The notes below the pieces were generated by a model, which saw only the letters and a list, made by a program, of their open reading frames with translations, had not been told where the DNA came from and did no database searches. Source: Crocinitomicaceae bacterium (lineage in GTDB: Bacteria > Bacteroidota > Bacteroidia > Flavobacteriales_D > Crocinitomicaceae). Taken from it: a stretch of DNA of 46,575 nucleotides. Location of the stretch: NCBI GenBank assembly GCA_021738405.1, contig JAIPCC010000009.1, positions 1 to 46,575 on the forward strand, in the 5' to 3' direction. The position numbers and the translations under genes were made by a program. Of this stretch, positions 30,049 to 39,621 are shown one piece after another (within the stretch, counting starts at the first letter, position 1; each line of letters opens with the position of its first letter).

Positions 30049-33000
30049 ATGGTGGGTAGACTGAAATTATTGTTTTTAAGTGTTTTGTTTGTAAGCACTT
30101 ATGCATTTTCACAATCGGGTCTTGGTACGCTTCGCGGTACCGTGACGGATGAAGCAACCAAAGCTCCTTTGGAGTTTAGCAAAGTCTTGTTAAAGCAAGC
30201 CGGTGCTATACGTGGTAGTGCCATCACCGATGATAAGGGTAAATTCCAAATCAATGGTATCCAACCGGGTTCTTACGATGTGGAGGTAAGAAACGCTGAA
30301 GGGGGTTATCAAAACCTCACCATGCAGGGTGTTTCTATTTCTCCAGATCGCATCACTTTCTTGGACAAACTTACCTTGACGACCAAAACGCAAGAGACCA
30401 AAGAGGTAAAAGTAGTGCGCTACAAAGTTCCACTCATCGACCAAGATGGTGGTTCTTCAGGTGCTACCGTTACCCGCGAAGACATCGCTCGCCTCCCAGC
30501 GCGTTCTGCTACTGCGGTTGCAGGAACAGTAGGAGGGGTTAATGTCAATGAAGGTTCAGGTGCCATTTCTGTTCGCGGTACGCGCTCAGATGCAACTTAC
30601 TTTTATATAGATGGTATCAAAGTACGCGGTTCTTCCAACCTTCCTAAGTCAGCACTCGAAGAAGTTTCGGTCATCACAGGTGGTGTTCCTGCCAACTACG
30701 GAGACGTTACAGGTGGTATCATCTCCATCACAACCCGCGGACCATCTTCAGTTTATTTCGGAAGTTTAGAGGCAGTTAGTTCGGGTATTTACCTCAACGG
30801 AGCAGATCCGAACGGATACGATGGCAAAGTGCTTGGTTTAGATAAATTTGGTTACAACCTTGTAGAAGGTATGTTGTCGGGTCCACTTTGGATGCAACGC
30901 GACTCCGCTGGCAACAAAACCCGCCCACGCTTAGGTTTCTTAGTGTCTGCAAACTACACAGACCAACTAGACTCTCGTCCACTTGCAGGTGGCTCATACC
31001 GCATCACCAAAGAAGCGCGTGAAGAACTACTTGCTAACCCATTGCGCCCAACCTCTACTGGTTTTGGTACTTTCCACAATGCACTCTTCCTCAGAGCCGA
31101 TGATTTCGAGAAAACAGACTGGCGCATGAACGCCCGCAATAACGTCTTCTCTGCATCTGGTAAAATCGACGTCAATACAGGGCCATCAGTGAACCTTCAG
31201 TTCGGTGGATCCCTCAACTATTTCCAAGGTACATCTTACGGTTACGGTGGGTCCTTACTCAACTTCACCAACTACGGAGTTAGTAAAAACTTAGATTACC
31301 GCGTTTACGGGCGTCTCACGCAGCGTTTCAACAACGACCGCGAAGGCTCTAGTTCAAAAATCAAGTCTGCACTCTACAGCTTGATGGTAGACTACTCTAA
31401 GTCTTTCAACGAGTCTTATGACCCGAATCACAAATACAACATCTTTAATTATGGCCACGTAGGTAAGTTCGTTACCACAAGAGTTCCTTCTTACGAATTC
31501 GACCCGGCTACACAAATGTATGTCCATAACGGTTTCCGCGATGTAGAAGTAGACTTCACACCATCTGAAACTAATGCTGCATTGGCATCCATCACTACCC
31601 AATACTATAACATCTACGAAGGCAACCCAATTGGTCGTTACGAAAACCTTTTCCAAATCCAACAAGGTAACGCACTTCGCAACGGTGACTTACCAAATAG
31701 TGTTTATGGTATTTGGGCCAACATCGGTGCACCATCTAATGGTTTCGGTAAATCAGAAAACGACCAATTCCGCGTCACAGGTGCGGGTTCTGTTGTACTC
31801 GGTGACCACTCCATTTCTTTAGGTTTTGAATACGAGCAACGCGTAGACCGCGGCTGGACAAGCGGAGACAACGGCCCGTCAAGCATTTGGTCTATCGCAC
31901 GTCAGTTGGCTAACTTCCACATCAAAGAACTCGACCTGAATTCAGGCGTTGTTACCGACTCTGGTTCATTCAAAGCCATTACTTACAACCGTTTGAATGC
32001 AGGCGATGCCTTCCAAACAGGTACAGGCGAATACGGTGGTCAGGTCAACAACGACCAACAATCTTTCTTTGACTACAACCTTCGTCAAAAATTGGGTTAC
32101 AACCCAGCAGGTACTGATTTTGTAGACATCGACCAATACGACCCGAATTTGTTCCAATTTGACATGTTCTCTCCAGACGAACTACTCAACAGTGGCCAGT
32201 CCTATGTTTCTTACTGGGGTTACGACCACACAGGTCAAAAAGTTCGTGGCAATACCGACATCAACAAATACTTCAACGAATTCGATGAAAACGGTAACTA
32301 CAAACGTTTTGTAGGTGCATTCCAACCAATTTACATGGCTGGTTACATCATGGACAAATTTGCGTTCAAAGACATCGTCTTCAACATTGGTGTGCGTGTA
32401 GACGTATTCGATGCCAACCAACCTGTACTAAAAGATCCATTCTTATTCTACACTGCTAAAACTGTTCAAGAAGCAAGAGCGTTGGCAAGCAACGACCCTA
32501 ACCAATACAGCTGGGTAGACCTTCCAGAAGGTATGGGCGACGACTACGTTGTCTATGTAAACGATGTCAACAACCCATCTAGCATTAACGGTTTCAGAAA
32601 CGGTTCACAATGGTACGACGCTACCGGTACACCAATCGAAGACCCTTCTAAAATCCGTGGTGCCGCAGGTACTGCTCCATGGTTGCAAGATCCTTCACTC
32701 GAAACTCCTACAGCTGAGGCTTTTGAAGACTACAAAGCACAAGTGAACGTCATGCCGCGTATTGCTTTCTCATTCCCAATTTCTGAGGAGGCATCTTTCT
32801 TTGCACACTACGACATCCTCACCAAGCGTCCTACTTCAGGTTTCCGCTTCAACCCTTACGAGTACCAGTTCATTCAGACGCGCAATGCCGTAATCAACAA
32901 TGCTAACTTATTACCTGAGAAAACAGTAGACTACGAACTTGGTTTCCAACAAGTGGTAACACGTACGTCTTCAGTTAAAATTTCAGCGTTCTATCGCGAA

Positions 33001-33801
33001 CAACGCGACAATGTTCAGCTGATCAACGTATTTGAAGCATATCCTGTAACGTACAAAACTTATGGTAACCGCGACTTCGGTACCGTAAAAGGCTTAACAG
33101 TTGCTTACGACATGCGCCAGACTGGTAATATCCGTATGACAGCAAACTACACCTTGCAGTTTGCCGATGGTACAGGTTCAGACGCGACTTCAATGTCTGC
33201 ACTTGTCAATGCTGGCTTGCCTAACTTACGTGTGATCTTCCCTTATAGCTACGATCAGCGCCATGCGTTTAACTTCACTTTTGACTACCGTTACGGTGAA
33301 GGTCAAGACTACAACGGTCCAATGATTGGCAAGACGCGCATTTTTGAAAATACAGGCTTGAACCTTATTGCAAATGTCAACTCAGGTTCACCATACTCTT
33401 CTCAAACCTTCATTACTGACGAAGGAATCGGAAACCTTAATGCAGGTATCAATGGAACTTTGAACGGTTCTCGTTTGCCTTGGCAATACCGTTTGGATAT
33501 CCAAGCTGACAAAACCATCAACATTGAATATGGCAACAAAGACAACAAGAAGAAAACAGCCTTCTTGCAAGTTTATGTTCGCGCTACAAACTTGTTCAAT
33601 CAGTTCAATGTCTTGAACGTTTACCGCGCAACTGGTAACGCAGATGACGACGGCTATCTTGCAGCTGCTGCGAGCCAAACGTCAATTCAAAACCAAATCG
33701 ATGAGCAATCTTTCCGTGACTACTACACCATGAAGATTCAAAATCCGTTTAACATCAGTATACCTCGAACTATTCGTTTGGGAGTAAAATTTGATTTTTA
33801 A
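30049..33801 (+). CDS. TonB-dependent outer-membrane receptor with CarboxypepD_reg-like N-terminal domain
   Basis: 1250 residues from the ATG at 30049, which yields a proper signal peptide (MVGRLKLLFLSVLFVSTYAFS, Gln at +1); an ATG at 29986 adds 21 residues before the signal and is disfavoured. A CarboxypepD_reg-like domain (about 25-110: LGTLRGTVTDEATKAPLEFS) is followed by a plug domain with ISVRGTRSDATYFYIDGIKV and a long beta-barrel ending IRLGVKFDF. No SusD gene follows, so it is not a SusC/D pair. It is the first gene of a three-gene operon with a large secreted protein and a PorV/PorQ-like barrel. Its substrate is unknown. Codon choice (AAC, GAC, TTC, GGT) suggests high expression. Confidence 0.94.
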   Translation: MVGRLKLLFLSVLFVSTYAFSQSGLGTLRGTVTDEATKAPLEFSKVLLKQAGAIRGSAITDDKGKFQINGIQPGSYDVEVRNAEGGYQNLTMQGVSISPDRITFLDKLTLTTKTQETKEVKVVRYKVPLIDQDGGSSGATVTREDIARLPARSATAVAGTVGGVNVNEGSGAISVRGTRSDATYFYIDGIKVRGSSNLPKSALEEVSVITGGVPANYGDVTGGIISITTRGPSSVYFGSLEAVSSGIYLNGADPNGYDGKVLGLDKFGYNLVEGMLSGPLWMQRDSAGNKTRPRLGFLVSANYTDQLDSRPLAGGSYRITKEAREELLANPLRPTSTGFGTFHNALFLRADDFEKTDWRMNARNNVFSASGKIDVNTGPSVNLQFGGSLNYFQGTSYGYGGSLLNFTNYGVSKNLDYRVYGRLTQRFNNDREGSSSKIKSALYSLMVDYSKSFNESYDPNHKYNIFNYGHVGKFVTTRVPSYEFDPATQMYVHNGFRDVEVDFTPSETNAALASITTQYYNIYEGNPIGRYENLFQIQQGNALRNGDLPNSVYGIWANIGAPSNGFGKSENDQFRVTGAGSVVLGDHSISLGFEYEQRVDRGWTSGDNGPSSIWSIARQLANFHIKELDLNSGVVTDSGSFKAITYNRLNAGDAFQTGTGEYGGQVNNDQQSFFDYNLRQKLGYNPAGTDFVDIDQYDPNLFQFDMFSPDELLNSGQSYVSYWGYDHTGQKVRGNTDINKYFNEFDENGNYKRFVGAFQPIYMAGYIMDKFAFKDIVFNIGVRVDVFDANQPVLKDPFLFYTAKTVQEARALASNDPNQYSWVDLPEGMGDDYVVYVNDVNNPSSINGFRNGSQWYDATGTPIEDPSKIRGAAGTAPWLQDPSLETPTAEAFEDYKAQVNVMPRIAFSFPISEEASFFAHYDILTKRPTSGFRFNPYEYQFIQTRNAVINNANLLPEKTVDYELGFQQVVTRTSSVKISAFYREQRDNVQLINVFEAYPVTYKTYGNRDFGTVKGLTVAYDMRQTGNIRMTANYTLQFADGTGSDATSMSALVNAGLPNLRVIFPYSYDQRHAFNFTFDYRYGEGQDYNGPMIGKTRIFENTGLNLIANVNSGSPYSSQTFITDEGIGNLNAGINGTLNGSRLPWQYRLDIQADKTINIEYGNKDNKKKTAFLQVYVRATNLFNQFNVLNVYRATGNADDDGYLAAAASQTSIQNQIDEQSFRDYYTMKIQNPFNISIPRTIRLGVKFDF

Positions 33802-33820
33802 GAAGCTTTAACGAAGTATT

Positions 33821-36800
33821 ATGAAAAAGCAATTCATTGCCGCGTTTATTGGTCTAACCGTATCTTGCTCACAGGCATTTGCATACCTAGGCCCAAATGA
33901 CAAAGACTACAAGCCTACCGCTAAGCCGAAGGCAAACTGTAGCCCAGCAACTGCAAAGTTGACCATGAAGTTCAATGATGTATCTGCGCTCATCGAGCAG
34001 GGTGGAAGTATGTTCCAAAACCGTGCTGCTGGCGTCGCTGCCTACGAAGTACCGAAAGGAAGTAACCGCTTTGCTATTTTTGCCGGTGCACTCTGGATGG
34101 GTGGTACTGACGTCAATGGCCAGCTCAAATTAGCTGCATTGCGCTACCGCTCTGGTAACGATTTTTGGCCTGGTCCGCTCAGCGTTACACCAGGTTCGGG
34201 TAATTTCAACCCACTCAATCCGGTTGGCGACGACGCCATCCGCGATTTTGGTGAGGCCAACATCGATCCAGACCAATGTATCGCTTATGATAAATTCTAT
34301 ACCATCAGAAAAGCTGAGGTTGTCAAATTCAACCTTTGGTGGGAATGTAACGCAGGTATTACAACAGAAGGTTGCGATGACATCACTGCACCTACTAATG
34401 ACGAACTCAACCGCATCTATGGATGGCCAGCTCACGGCGACGTCTCAAGAGGTCAAGATTATTTCTTAGCCCCTTTTTACGACCGCGATCAAGACGGTAA
34501 CTACAATCCAGACAACGGTGACCACCCTTGGTACGACGACATCTTAGGTCGTGACGACATCGAATGTGGTATTGACCGTCGCATCTCACTCTACGGTGAC
34601 GAAACGCACTGGTGGGTCTTTAACGACAAAGGAAACATCCACACCGAAACCAATGGTGACCCTATTGGTATGGAGATCCGCGCACAAGCTTTCTCTTTTG
34701 CAACCAATGACGAAGTCAACCGCATGACGTTCTACAACTACGAACTCATCAACCGCGGTACCCAAACACTTTACAATACTTACTTCTCTCAATACCTCGA
34801 TGCCGACGTCGGAAACTACGCCGATGACTACACTGGTTGTGACGTTTCTCGCGGACTAGGTTACATGTACAATGGTGACCTCCTCGATGAAGCTGATGGT
34901 GGTAAATTAGGTTATGGTGAAAACCCTCCTGCAATTGGTTGTGACTTCTTCGAAGGTCCTTACCAAGATGCAGACGGTCTTGACAACCCTGGCCCTTATT
35001 ACGACGAGACTACCCAAACAGATGTTGTGCCTACAGTTGTTGATGCCTTAGCTAACAATGGTATCGTTTACAAAGGCATTGGTATCGGTTACTCTGATGG
35101 CATCATCGACAACGAGCGTTTCGGTATGCGCCGATTCACTTACTACACATCTACATCAGCATACCCATACAATGACCCAGGACCAGCTGCAGAATTCTAC
35201 AACTTCATGGAAGGTGAATGGGCAAATGGTTCTGAAATGTTCTACGGTGGTTTGGGATATACAGGATCAACTGGTGTAACTACAACCCCTTCAGACTATA
35301 TGTTCCCGGGTGCATCTGACCCGTTACATTGGTCTACACAAGGTGAGGACATGTCAACAAATGCGCTATATGCGAACGGATGGGATGAAACCACAAACAA
35401 CAACCCTTCTGGTGACCGACGTTTTGTACAGTCTGCGGGTCCGTTTACACTTCGTCCAGGAGCGATTAACAACATTACTGTAGGTATCGTTTATGGTCGT
35501 AGTACTGACGGTGGTCTTATGGCTTCTGTAGATGCAATGAAACGTGCCGATACAAAAGCGCAGGCTTTATTTGATGCTTGCTTCAAAATTCTTTCTCCTC
35601 CAGACGCACCGCGTCTCATTATCCAAGAATTGGAAAATGAATTGATCTTGATGATTGACAACCCGGTTTCTTCTAACAACTACCAAGAAGCATATGAAGA
35701 GTTGGATGAAATCAATATCACAGACCCTAGCGTAGACCGCTTCTACCGCTTCGAAGGTTACCAAATCTTCCAATTGAAAGCACAAGACGTTTCCATTGCA
35801 GATATCGCCGATGCCGACAAAGCACGTTTGGTTGCACAATGTGACATCAAAAACAATATTTCTCGCATCATCAACTTTGAGTTCGATGAAGCCTTAGGTT
35901 TCTCAGTTCCGGTTGAAAAAGTAGACGGCGAGAACAACGGCATTAGCCACTCTTTCTCCGTCAAAGAGGACGCTTTTGCTCAGGGTGCGCGTGCATTAGT
36001 CAATCACAAGCAATACTATTACGTAGCGGTTGCTTATGCTTATAACCAATTTAAAGAGTACGATCCAAATGACCCGTTGCTTTTAGATGGTCAAAAGATT
36101 CCATTTATTTCTTCCCGCTTGAACTTTGACGGTACGGCAATTGCCCCTGTTACAGCAATTCCACACAACCCAATGCCTGAAGCTGGCGGTACAGCTCAAC
36201 TTGTTGCCTACGGTTCTTCTCCGCGCATCACGCGCCTAGATGGCTACGGAAACGGCAACCGCAGCTTGGAGCTCACTTCGGCCAGCATGAATACCGTTTT
36301 GTCTGAGGGCTATATGGCCAATCCTACTTATGACTACGGTGCAGGCCCAGTGAACATCAAAGTAGTGGATCCGCTCAACTTGGCAAACGGTTACTTTGAG
36401 TGCAAATTCAGAGACTACACAGCGCCAAACATTGGCAACAGCGCCGACACCGCAAGCTGGGTCATTTACCGCTACGCCAATAAAGGCGACGCCACACCAA
36501 TAGACTCCGTAAGTTCAGAGCGCACCATTAAATCAGACAACGAGCAGATCATTCCGCAATGGGGTATTTCGGTTCAAATCTTCCAAACTAAATACACTGG
36601 TATCGGTAACTTAGCTTCTAAGTATGCGAGCATGATAGACGCGAGCATCGAGTTTGCAGATTCATCTAAGCGTTGGTTAACAGGTGTCAAAGACAACGAC
36701 GCATTTTTCCCGACCAACTGGGTGCGCTCTGGTGATTACACACCTGAGACAGACGTGAATGCTTCAGGTTACGAATGTTTACCTGATGGTCCAACGTACC

Positions 36801-37999
36801 TCAACCCTTGTAATTATCCAGATGAAGTAGGAGCAGATCCAACACAGGCCTATGAGCGCGTTTTAGAAGGAATTGTTGCACCACACCGTTTGGTGGGTTA
36901 CCAAGCAGACTACATGCCAATGGCTTACTTCGGCACCTTCTCTGGTTCTAGCAAGCTCAATGCTTCTATTTCCTTCTTACCAAGTGTAAACATCGTGCTT
37001 ACTTCAGACAAGAGCCTCTGGACACGCTGCCCAATTGTTGAGCTTGGTCGCAACACAGCCCTCAACGTAGGCGCTGCACAACCAGGTGCCTTGCGCAAGA
37101 GCCCGAGCGTGGACAAAAATGGTCAGCCCGACGGTACAGGAACAGGTATGGGTTGGTTCCCAGGTTACGCTGTAGACATCGAATCAGGAGCGCGTTTGTA
37201 CATGGCCTTTGGAGAAAACTCTTTCTTAGGTGGTGAAAACGGCGCCGACATGATCTGGAACCCAACTGACCGCTTAGTGAGCAACGTTGGTACACCGCTC
37301 ATGGGTGGTATGCATCCGGTATATGTGTTCAGCTACAACCAATCGAGCACCAACGGTTTCAGTTCAGGCTATAACTTCCCGGCTTATGTTCCTGCAGATG
37401 CAGAAAACAACGGTGGCAACCACGCTTACACCAAATACCTCGAGGTAGAAGGTAACAGCTCTTCAGCGAAGCGCGAGCTTTACGGCTCACTCACTTGGAT
37501 TGCTTACCCAATGCTTGCACCAGACCAAGAGTTGTTGTCTACAGACGTGACCATCCGTTTGCGCGTCAATAAAGAATACAAAAACTTTGTAGGCTCTGGC
37601 GAGAACGCAGGCAAGCCAATGTACGGTTGGTCTATGGAAGACATCGCTACAAAAGTTGGTTCGCAAGACATGCTCAAAGAAGCATTCGCCATGATCAATG
37701 TGGTGCCAAACCCATACTACGCTTTCTCTGAATACGAGCGTACACGTTTGGACACCAAAGTGAAAATTGTCAACCTTCCAGAAGTTTGTACGGTACGCAT
37801 CTACACCGCAAACGGTAAATTGGTGAGAACATTCAAGAAAGACAGTCCTCAAACATATATCGATTGGGATTTAACCAACTATAAATCTATTCCGGTTGCA
37901 GGTGGTATTTACCTCATTCATGTAGATGTACCAAATGTTGGTGAGCGCGTCTTGAAGTTCTTTGGCGGCATGCGTCAGGCGGATTTACAAGGTATTTAA
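33821..37999 (+). CDS. Very large secreted protein (1392 aa) with C-terminal sorting-like domain
   Basis: The signal peptide MKKQFIAAFIGLTVSCSQAFA is followed by a beta-rich extracellular region. Around residues 221-235 an Asp-rich loop (DRDQDGNYNPDNGD) looks like a calcium-binding repeat. Near residue 1294 a C-terminal domain starts VPNPYYAFSEYE, continues VKIVNLPEVCTVRIYTANG and IPVAGGIYLIHVDVP, and ends in LKFFGGMRQADLQGI. This resembles T9SS sorting domains but has a longer, conserved tail. The family recurs beside TonB receptors and PorV/PorQ-like barrels in Bacteroidota (my recollection); its role is unknown. It lies 19 bases after the receptor gene and 21 before the barrel gene, so it is in one operon. 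Confidence 0.88.
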   Translation: MKKQFIAAFIGLTVSCSQAFAYLGPNDKDYKPTAKPKANCSPATAKLTMKFNDVSALIEQGGSMFQNRAAGVAAYEVPKGSNRFAIFAGALWMGGTDVNGQLKLAALRYRSGNDFWPGPLSVTPGSGNFNPLNPVGDDAIRDFGEANIDPDQCIAYDKFYTIRKAEVVKFNLWWECNAGITTEGCDDITAPTNDELNRIYGWPAHGDVSRGQDYFLAPFYDRDQDGNYNPDNGDHPWYDDILGRDDIECGIDRRISLYGDETHWWVFNDKGNIHTETNGDPIGMEIRAQAFSFATNDEVNRMTFYNYELINRGTQTLYNTYFSQYLDADVGNYADDYTGCDVSRGLGYMYNGDLLDEADGGKLGYGENPPAIGCDFFEGPYQDADGLDNPGPYYDETTQTDVVPTVVDALANNGIVYKGIGIGYSDGIIDNERFGMRRFTYYTSTSAYPYNDPGPAAEFYNFMEGEWANGSEMFYGGLGYTGSTGVTTTPSDYMFPGASDPLHWSTQGEDMSTNALYANGWDETTNNNPSGDRRFVQSAGPFTLRPGAINNITVGIVYGRSTDGGLMASVDAMKRADTKAQALFDACFKILSPPDAPRLIIQELENELILMIDNPVSSNNYQEAYEELDEINITDPSVDRFYRFEGYQIFQLKAQDVSIADIADADKARLVAQCDIKNNISRIINFEFDEALGFSVPVEKVDGENNGISHSFSVKEDAFAQGARALVNHKQYYYVAVAYAYNQFKEYDPNDPLLLDGQKIPFISSRLNFDGTAIAPVTAIPHNPMPEAGGTAQLVAYGSSPRITRLDGYGNGNRSLELTSASMNTVLSEGYMANPTYDYGAGPVNIKVVDPLNLANGYFECKFRDYTAPNIGNSADTASWVIYRYANKGDATPIDSVSSERTIKSDNEQIIPQWGISVQIFQTKYTGIGNLASKYASMIDASIEFADSSKRWLTGVKDNDAFFPTNWVRSGDYTPETDVNASGYECLPDGPTYLNPCNYPDEVGADPTQAYERVLEGIVAPHRLVGYQADYMPMAYFGTFSGSSKLNASISFLPSVNIVLTSDKSLWTRCPIVELGRNTALNVGAAQPGALRKSPSVDKNGQPDGTGTGMGWFPGYAVDIESGARLYMAFGENSFLGGENGADMIWNPTDRLVSNVGTPLMGGMHPVYVFSYNQSSTNGFSSGYNFPAYVPADAENNGGNHAYTKYLEVEGNSSSAKRELYGSLTWIAYPMLAPDQELLSTDVTIRLRVNKEYKNFVGSGENAGKPMYGWSMEDIATKVGSQDMLKEAFAMINVVPNPYYAFSEYERTRLDTKVKIVNLPEVCTVRIYTANGKLVRTFKKDSPQTYIDWDLTNYKSIPVAGGIYLIHVDVPNVGERVLKFFGGMRQADLQGI

Positions 38000-38020
38000 T
38001 GATAGATTAGTTCGAAAGCT

Positions 38021-39076
38021 ATGAAAATGACATTCAAACAAATAGTATTTAGCGCAGGTCTTGTGGCCTCGCTGACTGCGCAGGCAGGTAACGAAGACCG
38101 CGTAGGTTCTGCCGGAGCTTCACAATTGTTGATTAACCCGTGGGCCAGATCTTCTGCAATTGGAGATGCTTCTTACGCGAACAGCAATGGTCTTGAAGCA
38201 ACCTACATGAACATCGCAGGTTTGGCTTTTACCGATAAAACACAGCTCAAGTACAACTATTCAAATTGGATGGGTAATGCGGGCATCTCGTTGAACGGTG
38301 CAGGTATTGCTCAGCGCATCTCCGATTCTGAAGTTTTCTCTGTTAGTGTTCAAGCGATGAATTATGGTGATATTCCAATTACAACTGTGGCAAACCCAGA
38401 AGGTAATATTGGTTTCTTTTCACCGCGTTTCAATATTTTTAGTGTAGGATACGCCAAAGAGTTTTCTTCATCTATTTATGGTGGAATCAATTTCAAGGTG
38501 ATTTCTGAGAGCATTTCCAACCTCAAGGCTAACGGAATTGCCATTGATGCGGGTATTCGATATGTATCTGGAGAACAAGACCAACTGAAGTTCGGTATTA
38601 CCTTAAAGAATGTTGGTCCAGTCATGCGCTACAAAGGTGATGGTTTGGCACAACAAGTAACATACGTGACTACAGGTTACAACGCATCACTTGAGCAACG
38701 TTCAGCTACTTTTGAATTGCCATCTCTTTTAGGTATTGGTGCTTCTTATGATTTCATCTTCAATGAAAGTAACAAATTGAACATGGCGCTCGGCTTTACT
38801 GCCAACTCTTTTATGAAAGATCAATTTCGCATTGGTTTTGATTACGGTGTAGCCAAAGACAACATGGCCTTCAACCTCAGAGCAGGATTCTGCTACGAAG
38901 ACGGTATGTTCACTGAAGAAACCAAATCAAGTGCTTTTAGCGGCCCTTCTGCAGGGTTTTCTATTGATGCTCTAGTTGGCGAAAATCAGAATGCATTAGG
39001 TTTAGAGTACGCTGCACGCTTTGCAGGTGTATTTGGTACAATTCATACAATCGGAGCTACCATTAGCTTAAAATAA
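38021..39076 (+). CDS. PorV/PorQ-family outer-membrane beta-barrel protein
   Basis: 351 residues. The signal peptide ends SLTAQA, and the mature N-terminal region has the family pattern SAGASQLLINPWARSSAIGDA...SNGLEATYMNIAGLA, followed by FadL-like barrel strands up to the terminal IHTIGATISLK. PorV is the T9SS shuttle that carries cargo from the translocon to the attachment complex; PorQ belongs to the same superfamily. This copy is encoded directly after a putative T9SS cargo and a TonB receptor rather than with sprA or porU, so it is more likely a dedicated paralogue than the housekeeping PorV (inference). Confidence 0.88.
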   Translation: MKMTFKQIVFSAGLVASLTAQAGNEDRVGSAGASQLLINPWARSSAIGDASYANSNGLEATYMNIAGLAFTDKTQLKYNYSNWMGNAGISLNGAGIAQRISDSEVFSVSVQAMNYGDIPITTVANPEGNIGFFSPRFNIFSVGYAKEFSSSIYGGINFKVISESISNLKANGIAIDAGIRYVSGEQDQLKFGITLKNVGPVMRYKGDGLAQQVTYVTTGYNASLEQRSATFELPSLLGIGASYDFIFNESNKLNMALGFTANSFMKDQFRIGFDYGVAKDNMAFNLRAGFCYEDGMFTEETKSSAFSGPSAGFSIDALVGENQNALGLEYAARFAGVFGTIHTIGATISLK

Positions 39077-39081
39077 TTTTC

Positions 39082-39089
39082 TAACTTTG
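39082..39089 (+). promoter_or_regulatory. -7 element upstream of greA
   Basis: A perfect TAACTTTG (TAnnTTTG) 52 bases before the greA ATG. Predicted transcription would start near 39094-39097, at the first base of the following hairpin. No clear -33. Confidence 0.45.
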
Positions 39090-39096
39090 TTAGGTG

Positions 39097-39131
39097 CAAG
39101 AGAGCTCTTATTAGGGCTCTCTTGTTTGTTT
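39097..39131 (+). terminator. Hairpin between the outer-membrane operon and greA
   Basis: CAAGAGAGC and GCTCTCTTG form a perfect 9-bp stem with a 10-base loop, followed by T-rich sequence (TTTGTTTCC). It can terminate the upstream operon; it also lies at the predicted 5' end of the greA mRNA. Confidence 0.7.
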
Positions 39132-39141
39132 CCATAAAACG

Positions 39142-39621
39142 ATGACCATGTCAAATATCAGTTACTATACTGCAGAAGGCTTACAAAAATTAAAAGATGA
39201 ACTTCATCATCTGAAAACTGTTCAGCGTCCTTCAATTTCTGAACAAATTGCCGAAGCAAGAGACAAGGGCGATTTATCTGAAAATGCCGAGTACGATGCT
39301 GCGAAAGAAGCGCAAGGCATTTTAGAAATGAAGATTTCCAAAATGGAAGCAATTGTTTCCAATGCGCGTTTAATAGATGAGTCGCACATGGACAACAGCA
39401 AGGTGTTTATCCTTTCAAAGGTCTTGATCAAAAACCCAAACAACGGAATGGAGATCGAATACACGCTTGTAGCAGAAAACGAAGCCGATCTTAAATTGCG
39501 CAAAATTTCCATTGAATCTCCAATCGGAAAAGGTCTCTTAGGAAAGAAAGTTGGCGATATCGCCGAGATTCAAACGCCAGGCGGCGTGATTCATTTTGAA
39601 ATCATATCTATTTCTAGATAG
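39142..39621 (+). CDS. greA: Transcription elongation factor GreA
   Basis: Rescues backtracked RNA polymerase by stimulating transcript cleavage. 159 residues from the ATG at 39142; the ATG at 39148 (157 aa, MSNISYYTAEGL) is equally good and closer to family length. The N-terminal coiled coil ends in the conserved tip ARDKGDLSENAEYDAAKE, with the acidic residues that enter the polymerase channel. The C-terminal FKBP-like domain ends SPIGKGLLGKKVGD. It is followed by the HIT gene with a one-base overlap. Confidence 0.96.
   Translation: MTMSNISYYTAEGLQKLKDELHHLKTVQRPSISEQIAEARDKGDLSENAEYDAAKEAQGILEMKISKMEAIVSNARLIDESHMDNSKVFILSKVLIKNPNNGMEIEYTLVAENEADLKLRKISIESPIGKGLLGKKVGDIAEIQTPGGVIHFEIISISR

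Noticed and set aside
30049-37999. A SusC/SusD polysaccharide-utilisation pair
   Set aside because: The second protein is not SusD-like: it has no lipobox or SusD helical repeat pattern and carries a sorting-like C-terminal domain. No glycoside hydrolase is nearby.
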